Below are positions 8,562 through 17,267 of a DNA stretch of 64,000 nt, piece after piece. Source of the stretch: Hyphomicrobiales bacterium (GTDB taxonomy: Bacteria > Pseudomonadota > Alphaproteobacteria > Rhizobiales > Xanthobacteraceae); assembly GCA_003135415.1 (NCBI GenBank), contig PLBP01000032.1, positions 31,609-95,608 on the forward strand, in the 5' to 3' direction. Position numbers and translations under genes: made by a program. How positions within the stretch are numbered: the stretch's first letter is position 1; each line of letters begins with the position of its first letter. The notes beneath the pieces were generated by a model that worked only from the letters and a program-made list of their open reading frames with translations, had not been told where the DNA came from and searched no databases.

Positions 8562-8920
8562 TTAGGATTCAGTTGCCCCGGCGCCGACTATCTGCGCCAG
8601 GCGGCTATATCCTTCGCCTAGATTGGTTGCCTCTTCCTTACCTTGGGCAAGAAAAGCCTCCAGGGCCGGAAATAGGCCGATTGCCTCGTCCGTCTCGGCA
8701 TTGGTCCCCTGCCGATAGGCCCCGAGCCGGATCAGCTCCTCCATATCCCCGTAGATCGACAACAGCCGCTTGGCGCGGACAACGGCCGGCCAATATTGCG
8801 GGTCGCAGGCCTTCGGCATGGTGCGGGAGATCGACTTCAAGACATTAATGGCCGGGTAGCGACTCGCCCATAAATCTCGGGTCCGTCGAGTTCCGCGATC
8901 TGTTCAGCCAAGGCTTTCAT
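8562..8920 (-). pseudogene. fliI: fliI pseudogene (N- and C-termini joined, ATPase core deleted)
   Basis: Reading down from the ATG at 8920, the first ~20 codons give KALAEQIAELDGPEIYGRV, the start of the flagellar export ATPase FliI. After a junction near 8860 the frame changes to RYPAINVLKSISRTMP and then the normal FliI C-terminus (MEELIRLGAYRQGTN, ending at 8562). About 1 kb with the Walker A and B motifs is missing and the ends are out of frame. Like flhA, this gene has lost its middle while both ends remain. Confidence 0.85.
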
Positions 8921-9070
8921 CGAATCGCAGGCCCTCAAAAGGCAACGTTTTGTTTACCCGGCTCCTTAATGCTTAAGGAACCTCCCGGGCGCCGGTCCCT
9001 TCGGGCCGGCGTATTCGGGGTGTTGCTTGGCCCGGCTTCTTGAAGTTGCATGTTAACCGGGGTCTTGGGC

Positions 9071-9179
9071 GAATCTGACCGTACGTCAGTATCTTACGAC
9101 GATTCGCGAAGATTCGCTCGTGACCACCTTGCGGACAGGAATTAGGTTCTGTTAACCATTCCTCGGTAGCGTGCGAATC
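9071..9179. promoter_or_regulatory. Cluster of four GANTC (CcrM) methylation sites upstream of ctrA
   Basis: GANTC sites start at 9071 (GAATC), 9101 (GATTC), 9111 (GATTC) and 9175 (GAATC), all within 190 bp of the ctrA start. GANTC is the target of the cell-cycle methylase CcrM, whose methylation state controls a ctrA promoter in Caulobacter. TTAAC half-sites near 9053 and 9152 could be used in CtrA autoregulation, though no perfect TTAA-N7-TTAA is present. Confidence 0.5.
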
Positions 9180-9259
9180 GTGAATTCCGAGCCGGTAACA
9201 CGGGCAAGCGGCGCCCGGGCCGGGTGAGTCCCCCGAAAAGGGCCTGGAAGGGGATTGGC

Positions 9260-9961
9260 ATGCGAGTGCTTCTGATTGAGGACGATGGCGCGACGGCGAA
9301 GAGCATCGAATTGATGCTCAAGTCAGAGAGCTTCAACGTCTACGTTACCGATCTCGGCGAAGAGGGTGTCGATCTCGGTAAACTTTACGATTACGACATC
9401 ATTCTTCTCGACCTCAACCTCCCCGACATGTCGGGATACGAGGTGCTGCGGTCGCTCAGGATCGCCAAGATCAAGACCCCGATCCTGATTCTCTCCGGCC
9501 TCGCCGGCATCGAAGACAAGGTAAAGGGTCTCGGCTTCGGCGCCGACGACTATATGACCAAGCCCTTCCACAAGGACGAACTCGTCGCGCGCATCCATGC
9601 GATCGTGCGGCGCTCGAAGGGCCATGCGCAGTCGGTCATCAACACGGGCGATCTCGTCGTCAATCTCGATACCAAGACGGTCGAAGTGAACGGCGCGCGC
9701 GTGCATCTGACCGGCAAGGAATATCAGATGCTGGAGCTCTTATCGCTCCGCAAAGGCACCACGCTCACCAAGGAGATGTTCCTCAACCATCTCTATGGCG
9801 GCATGGACGAGCCGGAGCTGAAAATCATCGACGTCTTCATCTGCAAGCTGCGCAAGAAACTCGCCAACGCCTCGAACGGCAAGAACTACATCGAGACCGT
9901 CTGGGGGCGCGGCTATGTGCTGCGCGAGCCGATCGAAAGCGAAACGCGCATTTCCGCCTGA
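9260..9961 (+). CDS. ctrA: Cell-cycle response regulator CtrA
   Basis: A 233-aa OmpR-family response regulator. The receiver domain (residues ~1-115) has the acidic pair in LLIEDDG, phospho-acceptor Asp51 in ILLDLNLPD and the conserved Lys in [11 protein letters not shown]. The C-terminal winged helix has the CtrA hallmarks [30 protein letters not shown] and WGRGYVL. CtrA is the master regulator of cell cycle, division and (in motile relatives) flagella. The ATG at 9260 gives the universal CtrA start MRVLLIEDD. It lies beside the fliI remnant, and chpT, its phosphotransferase, is 6 kb away. Confidence 0.97.
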   Translation: MRVLLIEDDGATAKSIELMLKSESFNVYVTDLGEEGVDLGKLYDYDIILLDLNLPDMSGYEVLRSLRIAKIKTPILILSGLAGIEDKVKGLGFGADDYMTKPFHKDELVARIHAIVRRSKGHAQSVINTGDLVVNLDTKTVEVNGARVHLTGKEYQMLELLSLRKGTTLTKEMFLNHLYGGMDEPELKIIDVFICKLRKKLANASNGKNYIETVWGRGYVLREPIESETRISA

Positions 9962-9991
9962 CGTCCTCCACCCAACGATCCTAAAAAGACG

Positions 9992-10016
9992 AAACCCCGC
10001 CGCGAGGCGGGGTTTT
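9992..10016. terminator. Bidirectional terminator between ctrA and cheR
   Basis: A strong hairpin (AAACCCCGCC / GGCGGGGTTT with a GCGA-type loop) flanked by A and T runs, between the convergent ends of ctrA (9961) and cheR (10045). It should stop transcription from both sides. Confidence 0.85.
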
Positions 10017-10044
10017 GTTTTGGGCGCCGCGGAGCCGCTCGATG

Positions 10045-10896
10045 TCAGCGTGCGGTGGCGGCGAGCTTCGGCTTCTGCGGCTGTGGCTCCGCCCGTATAT
10101 AAAGTCCGCGTTTTTCGGCGAGCGGCACGAAAATGTTGGTAAGGCCGACCACCGTTTCAGCCGCTCCCATCAGCAGAAACCCGTCCGGCGCGAGCTGGCG
10201 GTAAATCCGCTCAAGCACGCCGGTCTTTGTCGCCTGGTCGAAATAGATCAGTACGTTGCGGCAAAACACGACGTCGAAGGTTCCGAGCGCTGCAAAATCC
10301 GCGAGCAGATTGAGCTGGCGGAATTGGACCATCTTGCGGATCGCTTCCGAAAGCCGCCATTGCTCGCCGACCTGCTCGAAATGCTGCATCAGCATCTGAA
10401 TCGGCAGGCCGCGTTGCACCTCGAACTGGCTGTAAATGCCGGCACGCGCCTTCTCCAGCACGTCGTGCGAAATGTCGGTCGCGAGAATTTCAATCCGCCA
10501 GCCGGAAAATTTCTCCTGCACGCTCTTTAGCATCATGGCGAGCGAGTAGGGTTCCTGGCCGGTCGAGGCGGCCGCGCACCAGATGCGGAAGCGTTTCGTA
10601 TGTGCGCGCGCGCTCAACAGCGCGGGAAGCACGGTGTCGCGGAAACGGTCGAACGGAATCTTGTCGCGGAAGAAGAACGATTCGTTGATCGTCATCGCCT
10701 CGGTGATTTCCGCCTTGAGCGGCTCCGAATCCGGCTCCCGCAAGCGCCGGACGAGATCGGTGATCGAAGCGCAGCTAGCGCGGCGCGCCACCGGCATCAG
10801 GCGGCTTTCGATCAAATACTGCTTTTCCGGCGCCAGCACCAAGCCGGAGCGCTCGCGCAGGAGCTTGCGCAAATATTCGTAATCGAGCGGCGTCAC
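10045..10896 (-). CDS. cheR: Chemotaxis protein methyltransferase CheR
   Basis: A 283-aa S-adenosylmethionine-dependent methyltransferase that methylates glutamates of chemoreceptors. Motifs include FRIWCAAASTGQEPYSLAM (SAM site), ATDISHDVLEKARAG, and FDVVFCRNVLIYFD. The start is taken as GTG at 10896, whose last two bases overlap the cheB stop (GTGA), giving the normal N-terminus TPLDYEYLRKLLRERSG; longer starts would run deep into cheB. It is the last gene of the cheA-W-Y-B-R operon. No chemoreceptor gene is in the window. Confidence 0.93.
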   Translation of the reverse strand: MTPLDYEYLRKLLRERSGLVLAPEKQYLIESRLMPVARRASCASITDLVRRLREPDSEPLKAEITEAMTINESFFFRDKIPFDRFRDTVLPALLSARAHTKRFRIWCAAASTGQEPYSLAMMLKSVQEKFSGWRIEILATDISHDVLEKARAGIYSQFEVQRGLPIQMLMQHFEQVGEQWRLSEAIRKMVQFRQLNLLADFAALGTFDVVFCRNVLIYFDQATKTGVLERIYRQLAPDGFLLMGAAETVVGLTNIFVPLAEKRGLYIRAEPQPQKPKLAATAR

Positions 10897-12020
10897 GAGC
10901 GATCCCCGTTGACCAGGCGCACGACCCTGGACGCGATCTCCTCGAGCGGAAGCACCGCGGAGCATTGTCCGCTATGCGCGGCCGAACCCGGCATGCCCCA
11001 CACCACACTCGACGCTTCGTCCTGCGCGATGACGCTGCCGCCGCCCGCGGCGATGTCGCGCGCGCCCTCGGTGCCGTCCGTGCCCATGCCCGTGAGCACG
11101 ACCGCGAGCAGCGCCGGGCCGAACGCCGTCGCCGCCGAGTGAAACAGCGGATCGACCGCGGGCTTGCAAAAATGCACGGGCGCATCGTCGCCGATCACGA
11201 TCGCGGTTGATTCCGCCTGCCGCTCGAGCCGCATGTGCTTGCCGCCCGGCGCCACGTAAAGCGTCCCGGGTTTGATCGTCTCGCCGTGTACGCCCTCATG
11301 CGCGGGCCGATTGGCGGCGCGAGCGAGGTGTTCGGCGAGGATGGCGGTGAAGGTCGGCGGCATGTGCTGCGTGATCACGATCGGCAAGCGAGCAAGCACG
11401 GGCGATAGCCCGCGAATCAGCACTTGCAGCGCTTGCGGACCGCCGGTGGAACTGCCAATCGCGAGCACGCGGGGAGGAACGGGGGAAAAGGGCCGCAGCG
11501 AAATCGCTTGCGCCCGTGGATCAATCGCCTCGCCGCGGAGCCCTTTCGAATGCAACGGTGCGGAGCGCGCGCGGCGGCCGAGATGCTTGATCTTCTCGAC
11601 GATCTCGTGGCGGAACGAGAGCGTGAACATGATTTCCCGGCTCGTCTCGGGCTTGGTCACGTAATCGATGGCGCCCAATGAGAGCGCCTTCAAGCTCACC
11701 TCGGCGTTACGGCGGGTGAGCGTCGAGGCCATGATCACGACGAGATCGGACTTGCGCGCCAACAGAAGCGGGAGCGCGGAAAGTCCGTCGAGCTCGGGCA
11801 TGTCGATGTCGAGCACGACGATGTCGGGCTTGAGTTTCAGCACGTTATCGACGGCCTCGCGGCCGTTGCGGAACGTACCGACGACCTCGATGCCGGATTC
11901 TTCCGAAAGCCATCGCGACATCAGGCCGCGCACGACCACCGCATCGTCAACGATCATGACGCGAATGGCGTGCCCCGCTGTACTTTTGGGGGCGATCTGC
12001 GGCAAGGACATGATGCTCAA
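10893..12020 (-). CDS. cheB: Chemotaxis response regulator protein-glutamate methylesterase CheB
   Basis: A 375-aa two-domain protein. The receiver domain has Asp71 (IVVLDIDMPELDG). The methylesterase domain has the catalytic serine in AIGSSTGGPQAL, the histidine in ITQHMP and the aspartate region VLTGMGTDGTEGA. It removes methyl groups from chemoreceptors, opposing CheR, when phosphorylated by CheA. All catalytic motifs are intact. It overlaps cheR by 4 bp. Confidence 0.95.
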   Translation of the reverse strand: MSIMSLPQIAPKSTAGHAIRVMIVDDAVVVRGLMSRWLSEESGIEVVGTFRNGREAVDNVLKLKPDIVVLDIDMPELDGLSALPLLLARKSDLVVIMASTLTRRNAEVSLKALSLGAIDYVTKPETSREIMFTLSFRHEIVEKIKHLGRRARSAPLHSKGLRGEAIDPRAQAISLRPFSPVPPRVLAIGSSTGGPQALQVLIRGLSPVLARLPIVITQHMPPTFTAILAEHLARAANRPAHEGVHGETIKPGTLYVAPGGKHMRLERQAESTAIVIGDDAPVHFCKPAVDPLFHSAATAFGPALLAVVLTGMGTDGTEGARDIAAGGGSVIAQDEASSVVWGMPGSAAHSGQCSAVLPLEEIASRVVRLVNGDRS

Positions 12021-12086
12021 CCGGAACTCAACTCACCGAACAAGAGACGTGGAACGAGCCTTCCGCCGAAAGGCGGAAGGGTGTCT

Positions 12087-12452
12087 TCAGATCAGGCCGA
12101 CTTCCTGGAACTTCGCTTCGACGATTTCCTTGTCGAACGGCTTCATGATGTATTCGTCGGCGCCGGCATGCATCGCACGCGCGATATGCGCGAGGTCGTT
12201 TTCGGTGGTGCAGAAGACGACCTTCGGCTTGTCGCCGTGCGGCATGGCGCGGAGCGCGCGGAGGAATTCGTAGCCGTCCATCACCGGCATGTTCCAATCC
12301 AGGAGAATCGCCTCGGGCATCTCCTTGGTGCACGATTCGAGCGCCTGACGGCCGTCGGCCGCTTCTACGATGGCAAAGCCGAATCCTTCGAGGATTCGCC
12401 GAGCCACCTTTCGAATTACGCTCGAATCGTCGATTACAAGACAACGTTTCAT
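12087..12452 (-). CDS. cheY: Single-domain response regulator CheY
   Basis: A 121-aa receiver-only protein with the acidic pocket (CLVIDDSSV), Asp52 (ILLDWNMPVMDG), the conserved Thr (VVFCTTENDL) and Lys (EYIMKPFDKE). In motile bacteria phospho-CheY binds the flagellar switch FliM/FliN. Here the local flagellar genes are broken, so any output must be another target or a flagellum encoded elsewhere. It lies 15 bp after cheW. Confidence 0.92.
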   Translation of the reverse strand: MKRCLVIDDSSVIRKVARRILEGFGFAIVEAADGRQALESCTKEMPEAILLDWNMPVMDGYEFLRALRAMPHGDKPKVVFCTTENDLAHIARAMHAGADEYIMKPFDKEIVEAKFQEVGLI

Positions 12453-12467
12453 TGTCGGGGTCTCCTT

Positions 12468-12920
12468 TTACGCAGCAAGCTCTGGGGTTTTCAGTTCGAG
12501 TACGCGTTCGACGTCGAGGACGACCATCAAGCGGTCGTCGAGCTGGACGACGCCTTCGGCCACGCGCGACCAGCGCGGGTCGAGATTCACCGGATTGGGG
12601 TCGCGGTTCGCGGCCGGAATTTTTAGCACCTCGCCGACGCTGTCGATGAGGAGGCCGTAGGATTCGCCGCGGTGCTCGATGCCGACCGCCATGTTGCCCC
12701 TGCCCTCTTCGCGGGCCGGAAGATCGAGGCGACGGCGCATGTCGATCGTCGTCACCACGCGCCCGCGCAAGTTCAGAATGCCGGCGATCTCGGGCGGCGC
12801 CAACGGCACGCGTGTCAAGCGATCGACCATGAATACGTCGTGCACGCGCGAAATCGGCAGGCCGAACAATTGATCGGCGATCAATACGGTCACGAATTCG
12901 ATTTCAGGGGCGGTTTGCAT
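12468..12920 (-). CDS. cheW: Chemotaxis coupling protein CheW
   Basis: A 150-aa CheW-domain protein linking receptors to CheA. Recognisable segments are VLIADQLFGLPISRVHDVF, GILNLRGRVVTTIDMRRRL and YGLLIDSVGEVL. Its start codon overlaps the cheA stop (ATGA), so the two are coupled. Confidence 0.93.
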   Translation of the reverse strand: MQTAPEIEFVTVLIADQLFGLPISRVHDVFMVDRLTRVPLAPPEIAGILNLRGRVVTTIDMRRRLDLPAREEGRGNMAVGIEHRGESYGLLIDSVGEVLKIPAANRDPNPVNLDPRWSRVAEGVVQLDDRLMVVLDVERVLELKTPELAA

Positions 12921-15556
12921 CAGGCGGCCTTGCTGATTTCGAACGGCGCATCCTTGAGCGCGGCGATCAGTCCCTGGCGGTCGAACTTGGCGACGAAGGC
13001 GCGGAAGCCCGCTCGGAGACCGCGCTCGAGCATCGCGGGCGAGGAGTGGGACGTGAGCGCGATGATCGGCACATGGCTCATGCGCGGGTCCGCGCGCAGC
13101 GCCTCGGCAAGCTCGAAACCGCCGATCTCCGGCATCTCGATGTCGCTCACGATCACGTCGAAGCCGTCCGCCGTCTCGGCCAGCGCAAGCGCTTCCTGGC
13201 CGTCCGCGGCCGTGGTCACGTCGTAGCCCGCCGCCTTCAGCACCGGCGTCAGCATATTGCGGAAGAAGGCCGAGTCGTCGACGAAGAGGAGACGGCGCTT
13301 GCGCGCATCCGCGTTCATTTCCTTGCGCTGGAACCAGTCTTCGTGGGCAAGCGGGAGAAAATGGGCGACGTCGATGATTTCGGTCGCCTGTCCCCTGACG
13401 ATGGCCGAGCCAAGAATTCCCGGCGTGGCGCTTCCGACCTCGATATTGAGGCGGTCCTCAACGATGTCCACGATCTCGTCGACGACGATGCCCATGGAGC
13501 GGCCGGCGTCGATGAAGACGAGAAGCGGCTGCATGCCTTCGGTCCTGATCCGCATGCCGTCATTGACCGGCACCAGCGGCATCAGCGTGTCGCGGTATTG
13601 GATCAGCGGGCGGCCGCTCGACCGCTGAATCTCTTTGGCGTCGATTTCCTCGAGCCGGGTAATCAGCGAGAGCGGAACGGCCTTCGGCTCGCCATCCCCC
13701 GCCCGGAAGACCAGAAGCGAAATCGGGCGATCGGTTTCCTCGACGCGCGCGTTGCTCTTGTGTTCTTGCTCCGCGATTTCGGAGCTGTCGAGCCGGCCGC
13801 CGAGCGCGCCCGCGATCCCGTTCGGATCGAGAATCAAGATTACGGCGCCGTCTCCGAGAATCGTATTGCCCGAGAACATCGCAATGTCGCGCAGCTTCGA
13901 AGCCATCGGCTTCACCACGATTTCCTCGGTATGGAACACGCCGTCGACGACGACGCCCATGGTGCGGTTTCCGGTCTGCATCACCACGATGAAAGCGCCG
14001 TCCTCGGCTCCCCCGCCGGCAAGCCGCAACAGCGAACCGAGATGCACGAGCGGTAACAGCTTGTTGCGAAGCCGCAGCACCGGCGCGTCCTTCACGCGCT
14101 CGATGCGGTGCTCCGAATTCGCGCGCACGCGCACAAGCTCCAGGACCGAGACCTGCGGGATCGCGAAGCGCTCTTTCGCCGCTTCCACGATCAAGGCCGG
14201 CACGATCGCAAGCGTGAGCGGAATCTTGATCGTGAAAGTGGTGCCGCGACCTTGCACGGATTTCAGTCCGACGCTGCCGCCGATCTGATCGATATTGGTC
14301 TTCACCACGTCCATGCCGACCCCGCGGCCGGAGACGTTCGTCACCGTCGTCGCGGTCGAGAAGCCCGGCGCGAAAATGAATTTCTGAATTTGCGCTTCCG
14401 TGAGCTTGTCGTTCGCCGAGATCAATCCCATGCGGATCGCCTTGGCGCGGATGCGTTCGATATTGAGGCCGCGGCCGTCGTCGGCGATTGCGATAATGAT
14501 GTAGCCGCCTTCGTGACGGGCCGAAAGCCTGAGCGTTCCTTTTTCCCGCTTGCCGGCGGCCCGGCGTTCGTCGGGCATCTCGATGCCGTGATCCGCGGAA
14601 TTGCGCACCATGTGCGTGAGCGGATCCTTGATCACTTCGAGCACTTGGCGGTCGAGCTCGGTCTCGGCGCCGTGCATTTCGAGTTCGATCTCCTTGCCGA
14701 GTTCGTTGGCGAGATCGCGCACGATGCGCGGCAGCTTCGACCAGGCATTGCCGATCGGCTGCATGCGGGTCTTGATCACGCCTTCCTGCAATTCGGCGGT
14801 GACGTTGGAAAGGCGCTGCAGCGGCGCCTTGAATTCGCTTTCCTGGCTGCGGCGCACGATTTCCAACAGCTGGTTGCGTGTCAGCACCAGCTCCGAGACC
14901 ATCGTCATCAGGCGCTCGAGCGTCTCGACCTGCACGCGCAGCGTCTGCGCCTTCGACGTCGCTTCGCGCTGTTCTTCTTCGCGCCGTATCGCCGCGCGCC
15001 GGTCGGCGTCCGAGCGGCGCTCGCCCTCGGCCTCAAGAGGCTGCATGAACGTGTCCGCATCCGGACCCGGCGTCTCGCGAAACGCGCGTTCAAGGTCGTC
15101 GAGCGAAACCTCGCCCGGACGCAGCGGCCGCTCCAGAACCTGATGCACCAGCGTACCGACGCTTTGGGTTTGCTCGACCGGCGCGATCGCGGAGAGGCGC
15201 ACGAGCTCCTTGATGAGATCTTCGTCGCCGCCTTCGGGCTCGGCCTGATTGGTTTCGAGTGCGGCGAGAATTTCCTTGATCCGGTCGATACTCGCGAGCA
15301 CCACCGTCACGGCTTCGCTGGTGACCGGCAGGCCGTCGCGGAAACGGCCCATGAGGGTTTCAGCCGCGTGCGCGAGCGCTTCCAGCCGCGGCAGGTCGAG
15401 GAAGCCACAGGTGCCTTTGATCGTGTGGACGAGCCGGAAGACGTTCCCGAGAATTTCGGCGTTGTTCGGCTCTTGCTCGAAGCGCACCAATTCGACATCG
15501 ACGACATCGAGGCTCTCGCTCGTCTCGGTGAGGAACTCGCGCAAAAGATCGTCCAT
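12920..15556 (-). CDS. cheA: Hybrid chemotaxis histidine kinase CheA with C-terminal receiver
   Basis: An 878-aa kinase. In order: HPt domain with His44 (LVHTIKGTCGFL), linker, dimerisation helices (~residues 205-270), HATPase with N-box HMVRNSADHGIE, G1 IADDGRGLN and G2 GRGVGMDVVK, one complete CheW-like domain (~residues 445-575), a second CheW-like domain (~600-735), and a receiver domain (~755-870) with Asp805 (VIVSDIEMPEIGG) and Lys (AFVAKFD). The usual CheA is 650-750 aa without a receiver; the extra REC is a known hybrid arrangement that may act as phosphate sink. No lesion is visible, unlike in the neighbouring flagellar genes. Confidence 0.95.
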   Translation of the reverse strand: MDDLLREFLTETSESLDVVDVELVRFEQEPNNAEILGNVFRLVHTIKGTCGFLDLPRLEALAHAAETLMGRFRDGLPVTSEAVTVVLASIDRIKEILAALETNQAEPEGGDEDLIKELVRLSAIAPVEQTQSVGTLVHQVLERPLRPGEVSLDDLERAFRETPGPDADTFMQPLEAEGERRSDADRRAAIRREEEQREATSKAQTLRVQVETLERLMTMVSELVLTRNQLLEIVRRSQESEFKAPLQRLSNVTAELQEGVIKTRMQPIGNAWSKLPRIVRDLANELGKEIELEMHGAETELDRQVLEVIKDPLTHMVRNSADHGIEMPDERRAAGKREKGTLRLSARHEGGYIIIAIADDGRGLNIERIRAKAIRMGLISANDKLTEAQIQKFIFAPGFSTATTVTNVSGRGVGMDVVKTNIDQIGGSVGLKSVQGRGTTFTIKIPLTLAIVPALIVEAAKERFAIPQVSVLELVRVRANSEHRIERVKDAPVLRLRNKLLPLVHLGSLLRLAGGGAEDGAFIVVMQTGNRTMGVVVDGVFHTEEIVVKPMASKLRDIAMFSGNTILGDGAVILILDPNGIAGALGGRLDSSEIAEQEHKSNARVEETDRPISLLVFRAGDGEPKAVPLSLITRLEEIDAKEIQRSSGRPLIQYRDTLMPLVPVNDGMRIRTEGMQPLLVFIDAGRSMGIVVDEIVDIVEDRLNIEVGSATPGILGSAIVRGQATEIIDVAHFLPLAHEDWFQRKEMNADARKRRLLFVDDSAFFRNMLTPVLKAAGYDVTTAADGQEALALAETADGFDVIVSDIEMPEIGGFELAEALRADPRMSHVPIIALTSHSSPAMLERGLRAGFRAFVAKFDRQGLIAALKDAPFEISKAA

Positions 15557-15711
15557 GGTGGGCCCGCTGGATGCGAATACGTAGGCGCAAAGGCGACGCC
15601 GGCCCCTTCCGGAAGCCGCGTCCTGTCGGGGCGGACTTTCGGCCCTGAGCGGTTAAATTTGCTTGAAAATGCAGGAATGCCCCCACCCGGATACCTCTCC
15701 CAGCAGGGATC

Positions 15712-16350
15712 TCAGAGCGTCGCGGTGAGGACGATTCCTTGCCCTTCGGCGGCTATCGACACCTTGAGAGCGGCGGCGCGGGCCAACAGCCCCGCGTAAT
15801 AGGGCTGGATGACGTGAGCATCGAGGGTTTCCGCCGGTGTACCCGCCAGGAGCGCTTCGGCCTTGGGCGGAATGCGGGCATTGGTGCCCTCGGCCCGCAG
15901 GCGAAATCCCATGGCTTCTCCCTCCCCAACCGGATCGACGGTGAGCATGCCGCCGCGCGGAATGGCGGACGAGGCGATCATCAGGAGGTTGAGCAGGAGC
16001 TTCACCCGGTTCTTCGGCAAGAGGACCCGCGGCAGGTTCCAGACGAGTTTCAGACGATCGTCCTCGAGAAAGCCCTTGGCGACTTCGGCGGCGTCGCCGA
16101 GATCGATTTGCGCGCCGGCCGAGCCTGCAGCACCAAAGGCAAGGCGGGCGAATTGCAGCCGCGCGGAGGCCTGGATCGCACTCTTGCGAATGAGGTCGAG
16201 CGCAACCTCCTTCATTTTCTCGTCCTTCTCGTCGGCGAGCACTTCGAGGCCATTGACGATGGCTCCGACCGGGCTGATCACGTCATGACAAATGCGCGAG
16301 CAGACGAGTGCGACGAGATCGAGGGCTTCTAGCGTGACGGGCTGGCTCAT
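15712..16350 (-). CDS. chpT: Histidine phosphotransferase ChpT
   Basis: A 212-aa protein with a dimeric histidine-kinase-like fold that relays phosphate to CtrA and CpdR. The phospho-accepting His22 is in SRICHDVISPVGAIVNGLEV. The C-terminal pseudo-ATPase part lacks the ATP-binding boxes of true kinases, as in ChpT. The start at 16350 is chosen because SQPVTLEALDLVALVCSRI matches the family; the longer frame upstream has no family similarity. The gene is 155 bp upstream of cheA, on the same strand, and completes the CckA-ChpT-CtrA output layer except for CckA, which is not here. Confidence 0.9.
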   Translation of the reverse strand: MSQPVTLEALDLVALVCSRICHDVISPVGAIVNGLEVLADEKDEKMKEVALDLIRKSAIQASARLQFARLAFGAAGSAGAQIDLGDAAEVAKGFLEDDRLKLVWNLPRVLLPKNRVKLLLNLLMIASSAIPRGGMLTVDPVGEGEAMGFRLRAEGTNARIPPKAEALLAGTPAETLDAHVIQPYYAGLLARAAALKVSIAAEGQGIVLTATL

Positions 16351-16466
16351 GCGCGGACGAGACTCGCGAAAAAAGCGAATCGCTTTGGGGACGAAAGAGC
16401 GGCTGTGTGATACACCGCCGCCGCACACCATGCCAGCGCGGATCAGGACATGACCGGGGACAACAA

Positions 16467-17267
16467 ATGAGCGCCGGCGAGTATGCGCGCTTGCTGCAGC
16501 CGCTCGCCGAACTTGCCGCCGCCGCCGGTCGTTGCATCCAGGAGACGGCGCCATCCGATTTTCTCACGCGCTCGAAGGCCGACCAGAGCCCGGTGACCGC
16601 CGCCGACGAGGCATCCGAGGCAATTTTGCGCGAAGGACTCGGGCGCATCTTGCCCGGCGTGCCGGTGATCGCGGAAGAAGGGGTGGCGGCCGGAGAACTG
16701 CCGGAGCCCGGCGATGAATTCTTCCTCGTCGATCCGCTTGACGGAACACGCGAGCTTCTCGCCGGAAGGCCCGAATACGCGGTCAATCTCGCCTTTGTCA
16801 GCGGCGGCGTTCCGAAGATCGGCCTGATCTACGCTCCTGCATCGGGCATTCTCTATGCGGGCGCTGAGGGGAGCGCCATCCGCGCCGTCCTTCCGCCCGG
16901 CAGCGATTTCGACCGTGCCAAGGCAGCACCCATCCGTGTGCGCCCGCGGCCCGCGCGGTTCGTCGTCGCGGTAAGCCGGTCGCATCCCGATCCGGCGACC
17001 GACCGGTTTCTGGCGACGCTCCCCATCGAACGGTGCCTGGTCATGGGTTCGGCGCTTAAATTCGCTTCCATCGCCGAAGGGCTTGCCGACGCCTATCCGC
17101 GTCTCGTGTCGTTGAGCGAGTGGGACGTGGCGGCTGGCCACGCGCTTGTCGTCGCGGCGGGTGGAAGTGTGCGGACGCCCGATGGCGAAGCGCTCCGCTA
17201 TGGTGCGCGCGCGCGAAACTTCCGGCTTGGCGGGTTCATCGCCTGGGGCGGCCCGCCCATCGCCTAG
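16467..17267 (+). CDS. cysQ: 3'(2'),5'-bisphosphate nucleotidase CysQ
   Basis: A 266-aa inositol-monophosphatase-family phosphatase. It hydrolyses 3'-phosphoadenosine 5'-phosphate made during sulfate assimilation. Metal-site motifs are present: IAEEG, VDPLDGTRELL and the distal EWDVAAGHALV. The ATG at 16467 gives a normal length; upstream codons are not conserved. Its TAG stop shares the tetranucleotide CTAG with the stop of the YHS gene on the other strand. Confidence 0.9.
   Translation: MSAGEYARLLQPLAELAAAAGRCIQETAPSDFLTRSKADQSPVTAADEASEAILREGLGRILPGVPVIAEEGVAAGELPEPGDEFFLVDPLDGTRELLAGRPEYAVNLAFVSGGVPKIGLIYAPASGILYAGAEGSAIRAVLPPGSDFDRAKAAPIRVRPRPARFVVAVSRSHPDPATDRFLATLPIERCLVMGSALKFASIAEGLADAYPRLVSLSEWDVAAGHALVVAAGGSVRTPDGEALRYGARARNFRLGGFIAWGGPPIA

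Noticed and set aside
8941..8990. CtrA box CCTTAATGCTTAAGG upstream of ctrA
   Set aside because: It is a neat near-palindrome, but the two TTAA parts are 3 bp apart rather than 7, so it does not fit the CtrA site.
14108..15799. 563-aa open frame antisense to cheA
   Set aside because: It mirrors the high-GC codon structure of cheA, is extremely rich in Arg/His/Asp/Glu, matches no family, and cheA on the other strand has every kinase motif.
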